DNA from: CAYLLN01 sp036496265
GTDB lineage: Bacteria; Planctomycetota; Planctomycetia; Pirellulales; Pirellulaceae
NCBI GenBank assembly: GCA_036496265.1
Contig: DASXLL010000330.1
Coordinates: forward strand, 1 to 23,369
DNA: 23,369 bases
Reading direction: 5' to 3'
Under the pieces are notes generated by a model, which made no database searches, was not told where the DNA came from, and was given only the letters and a program-made list of their open reading frames with translations. The position numbers and the translations under genes were made by a program. Positions within the stretch are counted from its first letter, which is position 1; the number at the start of each line of letters is the position of its first letter. Below, one piece after another: positions 8,772 to 15,819 of the stretch.

Positions 8772-9572
8772 TTAAGCCTCAACCGGCCGCCGCACCAACC
8801 GGCTGGCCACCAGCCCCCCACCCAGCGTCGCCAAAAACAACACCACAAACAGCGCATTCGTTTGCGGCTTAATCCCAAACCGCATCTGCGTGTAAATCTT
8901 GATCGGCAGCGTGTCGTTCCCCGGCCCCTTCGTCATGAAGGTGATCAAAAAATCGTCAAACGACAACGCAAACACGAATAGCCACGCCACGACCAGGCTC
9001 GGTGCGAGAATCGGCACGATGACCCGGCGATACGCCTGCCACGGAGTCGCCCCGCAATCGAGCGCCGCCGCATACAACGTCTCGTCCAGGTCTTGTACCG
9101 CGCCGGCCATCACCACAAAGGCATACGAGATTCCGAACACGCAATGCGCCGCAATCACCGTCCCCCAGCCCTGTTGAATTCGTAGTGCGCTAAAAAACAT
9201 CGCCAATGCCAGCGCCGTAATGACATCTGGCGTCACCAGCGGCAGCGCCAGCGCCCCACGGGCCAGCGATTTCAGCCGTCGCGGCCAATGGACCAGTCCC
9301 AGCGCCGCCGCCGTCCCCGCTGCCACCGAAAGCGAGCTCGCCGCCGCCCCAATCACGCAGCTCGCCGCCAGTGCCCGCCACAAATCCGACTGCTCAGCAA
9401 GTTGCCGATAGGCATCCAGCGAAAAACCCGTCCACACCGTCCCAATCCGCGACGCATTGAACGAATACACAAAAATCATCGCCACCGGCAAATACATCCC
9501 CACCAGCGCGACGACTAACGCAATTTGGCCCAATCTTCGACCGGTCGATTGTTTGCCCGAAAAAGTATTCAT
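8772..9572 (-). CDS. potC: Polyamine ABC transporter permease, PotC type
   Basis: This 266-aa inner-membrane permease has about six hydrophobic spans. The first follows the basic stretch GRRLGQ (residues 11-16). The cytoplasmic EAA loop that docks on the ATPase is clear: YAAALDCGATPWQAYRRV followed by IVPIL. Length and motif fit the PotC/PotI branch of the BPD_transp_1 family. It pairs with the upstream PotB to form the channel. Its ATG lies 17 bp after the potB stop and sits inside a short repeat-like sequence, with no convincing Shine-Dalgarno motif. Translation may therefore depend on coupling to potB. Assignment as potC rather than potB rests on gene order and general resemblance. Confidence 0.9.
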   Translation of the reverse strand: MNTFSGKQSTGRRLGQIALVVALVGMYLPVAMIFVYSFNASRIGTVWTGFSLDAYRQLAEQSDLWRALAASCVIGAAASSLSVAAGTAAALGLVHWPRRLKSLARGALALPLVTPDVITALALAMFFSALRIQQGWGTVIAAHCVFGISYAFVVMAGAVQDLDETLYAAALDCGATPWQAYRRVIVPILAPSLVVAWLFVFALSFDDFLITFMTKGPGNDTLPIKIYTQMRFGIKPQTNALFVVLFLATLGGGLVASRLVRRPVEA

Positions 9573-9640
9573 TGGTCATTCGTGCTTCGTCATTCTTTGG
9601 AACTTGGTTCTTCGGTTCTTGGTGCTTCCATGTTCCACAG
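9566..9640. repeat. Low-complexity repeat spanning the potB-potC junction
   Basis: On the minus strand this stretch contains CACCAAGAACCGAAGAACC, then AGCACGAATGACCAATGA. It encodes the last dozen residues of PotB (EAPRTEEPSSKE), the potB stop, the 17-bp spacer and the potC start codon. The GAAGCACGAATGACCAATGA style of sequence is one I recognise as a dispersed short repeat in planctomycete genomes. That recognition is from memory and was not searched. Confidence 0.55.
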
Positions 9641-10393
9641 CATCGACCCCGCCAGCGGCAACAGCACGATCGCCGCCAGCCACATCGCGCACGCCGCCGC
9701 ATACGGCCAATGCCGATGGCCGAACCATTCCATCACCAGCGTCCCCGCGACATTCACTTTGCCCTCACCGATAAAATGCGGAATGAGGTACTCGCCGCTA
9801 ACCGGGATGAACACCAGCGCCGCCCCCGAAATCGCCCCCGGCAGCGTCAACGGTAGCGTCACGTGCCAAAACGCCTGCACCGGCGTCGCGCCCAGATCGA
9901 GAGCCGCCAGCGCCAGCGTCTCGTCAGCTCGTTCGTAGGCTCTCAGCAGCGGCAGCAGCATGAACGGCAGATAATTGAACGCCAGGACGAGTGCCACGCC
10001 CGCCAGCGTGCCTCGCCACTCCGGCGGCAGCAGATTCAGCCAGCCGTACGTGCGCAGTAGGAGTGACGTGACCAGCGGAAAACTGATCGCCAGGACCAAC
10101 ATACTTCGTAGCCTTCGCGGCGTCGCGGCCAGCGTCGCAGCACAAGGATAAGCCAGCAGCAGATCGAGCGCCGTCACCAGCGCCGCCAGGCTAACCGTCC
10201 GGCAAATCACCAAGAGCGTGATCGAATCCGTCGCCATCCGCCACGCTGTCCACGAAAACGCCGGCAGCACACCGCCCGCCAGGTCGCGCTCACAAAACGA
10301 ATACGCCAGAATCACCGCCGCCGGCCCCACGAAAAGCGCCGCCAGATAAACCACGCCCGGCGCTGCCAACCACGGCGCAACGCGGCCCTTCAT
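9590..10393 (-). CDS. potB: Polyamine ABC transporter permease, PotB type
   Basis: This 267-aa integral membrane permease has about six hydrophobic spans and an EAA loop (LAALDLGATPVQAFWHV followed by TLPL), as in PotB/PotH proteins. Its ATG overlaps the potA stop in an ATGA arrangement (10390-10393), which points to translational coupling. It pairs with PotC to form the transmembrane pore. The last 12 or so residues (EAPRTEEPSSKE, after Met255) are hydrophilic. They are encoded by repeat-like DNA and look like a recent C-terminal replacement or extension rather than family sequence. Confidence 0.9.
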   Translation of the reverse strand: MKGRVAPWLAAPGVVYLAALFVGPAAVILAYSFCERDLAGGVLPAFSWTAWRMATDSITLLVICRTVSLAALVTALDLLLAYPCAATLAATPRRLRSMLVLAISFPLVTSLLLRTYGWLNLLPPEWRGTLAGVALVLAFNYLPFMLLPLLRAYERADETLALAALDLGATPVQAFWHVTLPLTLPGAISGAALVFIPVSGEYLIPHFIGEGKVNVAGTLVMEWFGHRHWPYAAACAMWLAAIVLLPLAGSMLWNMEAPRTEEPSSKE

Positions 10394-11529
10394 GATCCTG
10401 TCTCCGCGCTATCGACGTCGAAAACATGCACCGCATCTGCCTCCCAGCCGATTTGAACGCACTCGCCCGGCGCCGCATTACTGTAAGGCGCACGTTGATC
10501 GGCGCAAACAATCGTCCCATCCGCCGAACGAAGCGTCAGCACGACGCAATCGCCCAGAAACTGCCGGCCAACAACCTCCGCCGGTAATCCCCCATCCTTC
10601 ACCAGGCAAACATCCTCCGGCCGAATGCCTACTTGCACATCGCCGACCGCCATTTCGCCAGGAATGTTGCCAGTGACTCGCTGGCCGCAAACCGTCAAGC
10701 ACCTGGTTGGCGACAATTCGACCACCTGCCCCTTCATCCAGTTGATTTTGCCGATGAACGACGCCGCGTATGCCGTCCGCGGTCGCCGATAAACGTCTTC
10801 CGGCGTGCCAATCTGTTCCAACCGACCTTGATGGAGGATGCCGATGCGGTGGCCGAGCCGCAAAGCCTCCTCCCGGTCATGCGTGATAAACAAAAAAGTG
10901 GTTTGCAGCTCTGCCTGAATCGACTGTAACAATTCCAACGTCCCGGAACGCAAATGCGGATCGAGCGCCGACAGCGGCTCGTCGAGCAGTACGCACTCCG
11001 GCGAATCGACCAGCGCCCGCGCCAGCGCCACCCGCTGCCGCTCGCCGCCCGACAGGCTGTTCACCCGCCGCCGCGCATGGTTTTCCAGCTTCACCCATTC
11101 CAGTGCCTGGGCCACAAGGCGGCTCGTGTCGCCATTGCTAATTCCCGCCACTTTCAGCGGAAACGCCACGTTCGCCGCGACATCCAGATGCGGAAACAGC
11201 GCGTAATTCTGAAAAACCGTGTGTACGCCGCGGCGATAGGCCGGATCAGCCGTGCAATCGCGGCCCGCCAGAAAGATACGGCCCGCATCCACTGTTTCAA
11301 TACCCGACACAATCTTCAGCAGCGTGCTCTTCCCGCTGCCGCTAGCGCCGAGCAGCGCCAGCACCTCGCCGCGGCCAACCATCAGATCGATGTTGTCCAG
11401 CACCACGCGCGAGCCAAAACGCTTGCTCACGCCGCGCAGTTCGACCGCCGCAGAATGCTCGCCGATTTCGTTCACCTCAGGAAATTCGTTCTCCGAGTAA
11501 TGGGAAAAAATCGGTTCATCGCTTGCCAC
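10390..11529 (-). CDS. potA: Polyamine ABC transporter ATP-binding protein
   Basis: This 379-aa ATPase powers the importer. Visible motifs are Walker A GASGSGKST (61-69), Q-loop Gln107 in FQNYALFPH, the ABC signature LSGGERQR (159-166), Walker B VLLDE (180-184), D-loop SALD, and switch His217 in ITHD. A C-terminal TOBE-type domain includes VGIRPEDV, typical of PotA/CysA/UgpC-class ATPases. The start used is a GTG that overlaps the end of the upstream SHD1 gene by 14 bp. No Shine-Dalgarno sequence is obvious, and a later GTG (residue 19) is an alternative. The first 27 or so residues are not family sequence. Together with potB, potC and potD it completes the classic potABCD order. Confidence 0.93.
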   Translation of the reverse strand: MASDEPIFSHYSENEFPEVNEIGEHSAAVELRGVSKRFGSRVVLDNIDLMVGRGEVLALLGASGSGKSTLLKIVSGIETVDAGRIFLAGRDCTADPAYRRGVHTVFQNYALFPHLDVAANVAFPLKVAGISNGDTSRLVAQALEWVKLENHARRRVNSLSGGERQRVALARALVDSPECVLLDEPLSALDPHLRSGTLELLQSIQAELQTTFLFITHDREEALRLGHRIGILHQGRLEQIGTPEDVYRRPRTAYAASFIGKINWMKGQVVELSPTRCLTVCGQRVTGNIPGEMAVGDVQVGIRPEDVCLVKDGGLPAEVVGRQFLGDCVVLTLRSADGTIVCADQRAPYSNAAPGECVQIGWEADAVHVFDVDSAETGS

Positions 11530-12685
11530 GCAGCGCCGCGCCGATGGCCGCGAATAACATCACCGCCAGCGGAATGATAATGCGAGTGAACAGCTTGACA
11601 TAATGCCGGTCTTCCCATTTCCAGCCCGCCGTCCATCCTCCAGTAGCCGCGATGGCTTCCTTTGCGCCCGGAATTTCCTTCTTGCGGCCAAATTCATCGA
11701 TTTCATACTCCCAAATCACGCCACAGTGTGGGCATTTCATGCTGCCGCTTTCTTCGCGCTTAATCTGTTTTTTGCAATTGCTGCAACTGCCCACAAGGTC
11801 CTGGGGGCTTTCCTGCTGCTGGGGCGCCAGGTTCGGTTTCAGTCGCTCCAGTGATTGTCTGGCCCGCTCTTGGCTCTGTTGCATCATCTTCTGATTTCGT
11901 TCATGCGATGCGTCCATTTGTTTCTGATTTTCTTCCTGCATTCGCGTGAGCCGATCGTTGCCGCTAGTAGGGACCCTGGCGCCCGCCGGTGCGCGTCCCG
12001 CCGTTTGTCCGCCGCGGGGCACCGCTGGCGATTCAGCCTGCGGTGGTGCGACCGGCCCTTGCTCGGAGGGTGGCTCCGTACTCGGGGCCGCTTCAGCAGG
12101 CGCGTGCTCTGGGCCTGCAGGGGCTGGATCGTCTCGCCGGTCCGGCGGGAGTTGACCCGATTCGCCGCGCGCCGCCAGCAGTTCGCGAATATATTCCCGG
12201 TCGGGACGCGAAAGATTGTTGAACGGCATGCGAATGGCCCGCGAGCCGCTCGAAATCACCACAAACCCCTGGTGAATCCGCACGAATTTACCGACCTGCG
12301 GCTTACCGCGCAGGTCTCGCCAGGTGCGCTCTTCGGCCACGGTCTTTTGCTTCGTCAGGCTCGACTTGGAATCCGTGATCGGCGCCGAATCAGTTGGCAG
12401 CGACGAATTGTCCACGGTCCGCGGCGCACCCGCCGGCGGTGTCGTTTCCTCAACCTTCTTGTTCAATTCCGCATCGCGAATGAACTTTTGATCTTCGTCG
12501 CTCAGCTTGTCGAGCGGCATTGTCACCAGCTTGCCATCCTTAAGAAACGTGACGTCGCCATCGACTTCACGCACGAACTGGGCCTGCATCTTGCGACCCT
12601 GGTCATCGGTCCAAGTGCGGACTTCATCCGCAGCGGCCGTCAAACAAAGGCCCAAGCAAATGAGTAACCAGAAAAGTCGAGTCAT
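11516..12685 (-). CDS. Exported tandem SHD1-domain protein with zinc ribbon and C-terminal membrane anchor
   Basis: The 389-aa product starts with a signal peptide (MTRLFWLLICLGLCLTAAA). Two SHD1-like repeats follow (about 23-72 and 120-171), each opening with RTW and ending in LSxxDxxxIR. These are common in planctomycetes and named after the yeast Sla1 homology domain 1. A Pro/Ala-rich linker (180-240) and a Gln/Glu-rich probable coiled coil (244-283) come next. Then there is a four-cysteine zinc ribbon (C301, C304, C318, C321; CSNC...CPHC) and a hydrophobic span (about 367-385) before the final RGKR. The biological role is unknown. It lies between the transhydrogenase gene (56 bp upstream) and potA (14-bp overlap), so co-transcription with the importer is likely. 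A zinc ribbon placed between a signal peptide and a C-terminal span would face the periplasm, which is unusual. Confidence 0.85.
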   Translation of the reverse strand: MTRLFWLLICLGLCLTAAADEVRTWTDDQGRKMQAQFVREVDGDVTFLKDGKLVTMPLDKLSDEDQKFIRDAELNKKVEETTPPAGAPRTVDNSSLPTDSAPITDSKSSLTKQKTVAEERTWRDLRGKPQVGKFVRIHQGFVVISSGSRAIRMPFNNLSRPDREYIRELLAARGESGQLPPDRRDDPAPAGPEHAPAEAAPSTEPPSEQGPVAPPQAESPAVPRGGQTAGRAPAGARVPTSGNDRLTRMQEENQKQMDASHERNQKMMQQSQERARQSLERLKPNLAPQQQESPQDLVGSCSNCKKQIKREESGSMKCPHCGVIWEYEIDEFGRKKEIPGAKEAIAATGGWTAGWKWEDRHYVKLFTRIIIPLAVMLFAAIGAALRGKR

Positions 12686-12741
12686 GATTCGGACCCCCCG
12701 CCGGATCTCCGTGGCGATCAGATCATTCTAGCCGCCCGCAA

Positions 12742-14049
12742 CTACCAAATCCTCATCGATGCGCGGAATAAAGCCGCCAGTTCTGCCTCGCCGGCCGGCA
12801 GCGGCGATAGCTTCGTAACTCGATGTTGCGGCAGCGTGCCTTGCACGAGGCCCGGAATGTCGGCTTCGGTGTATCCGACGGCGGAAAGGCCGTTGGGCAT
12901 TTTCGTTAGCCGCATGAAGTGAATGACGCGGTCGGCGAGGATTTCTCCAGCGTGCTTTGCTGATATTGACATAGGAACAACCTGCTCAAGATCGGCACCG
13001 AGTGCAATAGCCGCCCGCAGATGCCGTTCAGGATTTGCAGGCGCGGTGAATCGCACGACCGCTGGCGTATGCAGAATCACCGACATCCCGTGCGGGACCA
13101 TGGCGTGATCGGTTATATATCCCGCGGGACGAAAATCACGAACCATCCCAGCAACCGGATACGACATGCCATGCGGCAAATGCACGCCCGCGTTGCCGAA
13201 ACCGATGCCGGCTATCGAAGATGCCAGCAGCATCTGAGACCGAGCCTCATCGTCGCTCGTGTCGGCTACCGCCCGCGGCAAAAATTCAGCGACGATTTCA
13301 AGTGCCCGAATCGCCCACATATCGCTAATGGGATTTGTGCCTTGATAGGCGGGCCGCAAGATGGGCCGTTCCGGCCGCGGCCGGCTGTCATACGGAATTG
13401 CGGTGTACGATTCCAATGCATGGCTGAGCACATCCAGCCCCGTGCAAGCCGCCACAGCCGCCGGCATCGTCCGCGTATTATCCGGATCGACGATCCCCAG
13501 CGTAGGCCGCAAATAGCGATGCGCGATTCCCGTTTTCGCCTTCCGCTCGACCAAATCAAAGATCGCCACACCCGTCGTCTCACTCCCTGTCCCTGCCGTC
13601 GTGGGAATCGCAATCAGCGGCTTCAGTGGCCCGGGCACCGGCTTGCCGCGGCCGATCGGCGCGTTGACATAGTCGAGAAAATCAGCCGGATATGTCGAAT
13701 ACAAATTCGCGGCCTTGGCGGTGTCGATCGCACTGCCGCCGCCCACCGCGACGAACGAATCGAACCGTCCCTCGCGGGCCACTGCGATTGCCTCGTGAAA
13801 ACTACGATCCGTCGGCTCGACTTCCACCGCCCTGAAGATTTCGTACTCGCGGCGGGCTGACTTCAGCGATTCAACGACAACCTGTCCAGTCGGCAGATCG
13901 ATCAGCCGGGGGTCGATCACAAACAGCGTCCGTTTCAGCCCCATGTCCTCCAAATCCATGCCCACTTCGCGTGTCGTTCCCGCCCCAAACCGCAGATTGG
14001 ATGTCGATAGCTGAAACGCGGTGTCCAACTCGCCTGAATTTGTGCTCAT
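12742..14049 (-). CDS. Iron-type alcohol dehydrogenase, hydroxyacid-oxoacid transhydrogenase (HOT) like
   Basis: I start the protein at the ATG at 14049 (435 aa). It is preceded by a strong GGGAGAG, whereas the longer frame begins at a TTG (14061) without such a site. The sequence fits group III metal-dependent alcohol dehydrogenases and, more closely, the HOT/ADHFE1 branch. It shows GGGSAIDTAKAAN for nucleotide binding, PTTAGTGSETTG, and GLDVLSHALESY. It also has NPISDMWAIRAL, GIGFGNAGVHLPHGMSYP, DHAMVPHGMS and VTKLSPLPAGEAELAALF. Predicted metal ligands, counted from this start, are D206, H210, H293 and H320. The HOT reaction converts 4-hydroxybutyrate plus 2-oxoglutarate to succinate semialdehyde plus 2-hydroxyglutarate. 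The protein is cytoplasmic. It is the first gene of the minus-strand cluster that ends in potABCD. A related alcohol dehydrogenase with another substrate remains possible. Confidence 0.9.
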   Translation of the reverse strand: MSTNSGELDTAFQLSTSNLRFGAGTTREVGMDLEDMGLKRTLFVIDPRLIDLPTGQVVVESLKSARREYEIFRAVEVEPTDRSFHEAIAVAREGRFDSFVAVGGGSAIDTAKAANLYSTYPADFLDYVNAPIGRGKPVPGPLKPLIAIPTTAGTGSETTGVAIFDLVERKAKTGIAHRYLRPTLGIVDPDNTRTMPAAVAACTGLDVLSHALESYTAIPYDSRPRPERPILRPAYQGTNPISDMWAIRALEIVAEFLPRAVADTSDDEARSQMLLASSIAGIGFGNAGVHLPHGMSYPVAGMVRDFRPAGYITDHAMVPHGMSVILHTPAVVRFTAPANPERHLRAAIALGADLEQVVPMSISAKHAGEILADRVIHFMRLTKMPNGLSAVGYTEADIPGLVQGTLPQHRVTKLSPLPAGEAELAALFRASMRIW

Positions 14050-14118
14050 GCTCTCTCCCAATAGTCACACGTCCCTTGGCATTCGCCGTTATGCTAATGT
14101 AGCCCTTTTGAGGCTCAA
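14050..14118. promoter_or_regulatory. Divergent promoter region
   Basis: About 70 bp separate the start of the minus-strand transhydrogenase gene from the start of the plus-strand amidohydrolase gene, so both promoters must lie here or extend into the coding ends. On the minus strand, TTGAGC and TAGCAT are 16 bp apart, a weak -35/-10 pair. A 13-bp palindrome TTTGAGGCTCAAA (14107-14119) covers the GAGG ribosome site of the amidohydrolase gene. No clear plus-strand promoter was recognised. Confidence 0.4.
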
Positions 14119-15819
14119 ATGCGTCACAACATCTGCCGGTTGCTTGCTCTGACGGTCCTGAATTGGCCCGCGATTGTGTTGGCCCAGGCGACGCCGCCCG
14201 CCGACAAGGTCTTTCTCAACGCCACCGTTATCACGATGGCCCGCGAAGGCGAGGTCGCCCAAGCCGTCGCCGTCCGAGACGGCAAAATCGCTGCCGTCGG
14301 CTCAAACAGTGACATTCGCGCGCTCGTCGGACCAGCGACGAAGACAATCGATCTCACCGGCAAGACGCTGCTTCCCGGTTTCTATGCCGCTCACGATCAT
14401 TTTCCTTCGGCCGGGCGAGCCGGAATTTATAATGTCGATCTCAATAGCCCGCCGATTGGCTCGATTCGGACGATGGATGAACTGGTTGCCGCGCTGCGAC
14501 AAAAAGCCGCTCAAACGCCGCCCGGAAAGTGGGTCGTTGGCCGCGGCTACGACGACACGTTGCTCAAAGAGCAGCGGCATCCGACGCGCGACGACCTCGA
14601 TCGCGCTTCGACCGAGCATCCGATCTGGATTGTCCATACTTCGGGTCATCTGGGCGTCGCCAACAGTCTCGCGCTGAAGCTGGCGGATGTTACTAAGAAC
14701 ACGCCACAAACTCCCGGCGGCCGCATTCGAATCGACGCCAAGACGGGGGAGCCGAATGGCGTCATCGAGGAGCGGACTTCGCTCGTTAGTCGACTCACGC
14801 CAGCACTCACACGCGAACAGCGGCTGGAAGTCGTTCGGCTGTGCGATCACGAGTATTTGACCAAGGGAGTAACGACGACCTGTATCGCAGGGGGCGCTGG
14901 CGGCGTCGTGCCCGACCTGGTGGAAGCTAAAAAACGAAACTGGCTGCATCTGCGGGTCAAAGCCCTGTTTGCCGGCGGCTCGCAGGATCCTCTTCCGCTC
15001 GACAAAGTCGCGGAACTTTCGCCGTTTCCTGAGTTCGTGAGGGCCAGCGGCGTCAAGTTTTGGCAAGATGGTTCCTTGCAAGGTTTTACCGGCTATCTCA
15101 CTGCGCCATATGCCAAGCAGCCGGAAGGCAAAATCGATTTCGCCGGCTATGCTTCGCGAAGCCGCGCAAAGCTGGTTGAACAGATTTTGCCGTTTCACAA
15201 GGCCGGCTACCAAATTGCCATTCACGCTAACGGGGACGCGGCGATCGATGATGTGCTGGCTGCTTACACCACGGTTCAGAAGGAGTTTCCCCGCGACGAT
15301 GCGCGGCACCGCATTGAACACTGTCAAACACCACGCGAAGATCAGCTTGATCGAATCAAGGAGTTGGGTATTACCCCGTCGTTCTTCGTGGGCCACGTTT
15401 ATTACTGGGGCGACCGCCACCGCGACATCTTCCTCGGGCCCGATCGCGCGAAGCGCATCAGCCCGCTGGCGTCGGCGCTTCGTCGCGGCATCCGCTTCAC
15501 GATTCATAATGACACGCCAGTTACTCCCGTCGATCCTCTACTGCTTGTCTGGTGTTCGGTGAACCGGCTCACCAAAGACGGTCAAACTTTGGGCGATGAC
15601 CAACGCATCTCCACGTTTGCCGCGCTCCGCGCCGTCACGAGCGACGCCGCCTGGCAGAACTTCGAAGAATCCTCCAAAGGCACGATCGAAGTCGGCAAGC
15701 TGGCAGATTTTGTCGTGCTCGCCGAAAACCCGCTCAAAATTGATTCCACGCGAATCAAAGATATTTCCATTCTCGAAACCGTCGTGGCGGGCGAAACCGT
15801 TTACAACCTCCAAAAATGA
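14119..15819 (+). CDS. Exported amidohydrolase family 3 (YtcJ-like) metal-dependent hydrolase
   Basis: This 566-aa protein has an N-terminal signal peptide ending near VLAQA. The rest fits the amidohydrolase superfamily, YtcJ/N-substituted formamide deformylase-like branch. It shows an N-terminal beta-sandwich strand pair (VFLNATVITM, AVAVRDGKIAAVG) and LLPGFYAAHDHF with the metal pair H92/H94. Other motifs are VKFWQDGSLQG with K313, IHANGDAAID with H369, RHRIEHCQ with H397/H401, and FTIHNDTPVTPVDP with D465. It likely hydrolyses an amide, formamide or related bond outside the cytoplasm. The substrate is unknown. The ATG follows GAGG. It is the first gene of the plus-strand operon and its TGA overlaps the ATG of the next sulfatase (ATGA, 15816-15819), indicating coupled translation. 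Confidence 0.9.
   Translation: MRHNICRLLALTVLNWPAIVLAQATPPADKVFLNATVITMAREGEVAQAVAVRDGKIAAVGSNSDIRALVGPATKTIDLTGKTLLPGFYAAHDHFPSAGRAGIYNVDLNSPPIGSIRTMDELVAALRQKAAQTPPGKWVVGRGYDDTLLKEQRHPTRDDLDRASTEHPIWIVHTSGHLGVANSLALKLADVTKNTPQTPGGRIRIDAKTGEPNGVIEERTSLVSRLTPALTREQRLEVVRLCDHEYLTKGVTTTCIAGGAGGVVPDLVEAKKRNWLHLRVKALFAGGSQDPLPLDKVAELSPFPEFVRASGVKFWQDGSLQGFTGYLTAPYAKQPEGKIDFAGYASRSRAKLVEQILPFHKAGYQIAIHANGDAAIDDVLAAYTTVQKEFPRDDARHRIEHCQTPREDQLDRIKELGITPSFFVGHVYYWGDRHRDIFLGPDRAKRISPLASALRRGIRFTIHNDTPVTPVDPLLLVWCSVNRLTKDGQTLGDDQRISTFAALRAVTSDAAWQNFEESSKGTIEVGKLADFVVLAENPLKIDSTRIKDISILETVVAGETVYNLQK

Noticed and set aside
7599..11529. Alternative reading of the ABC system as a Fe3+ or sulfate importer
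   Set aside because: The receptor has PotD/PotF motifs (NWSDYIDEE, LWLDSMVIPA), the gene order is potABCD, and there are two distinct permeases of PotB/PotC size.
13021..13860. 279-codon plus-strand frame opposite the transhydrogenase gene
   Set aside because: The real gene on the minus strand has the full HOT-like motif set. This frame encodes an Arg-rich product with no domain.
14302..15507. 401-codon open frame on the minus strand opposite the amidohydrolase
   Set aside because: No domain, signal peptide or ribosome site was seen, and the plus-strand gene has clear catalytic motifs.
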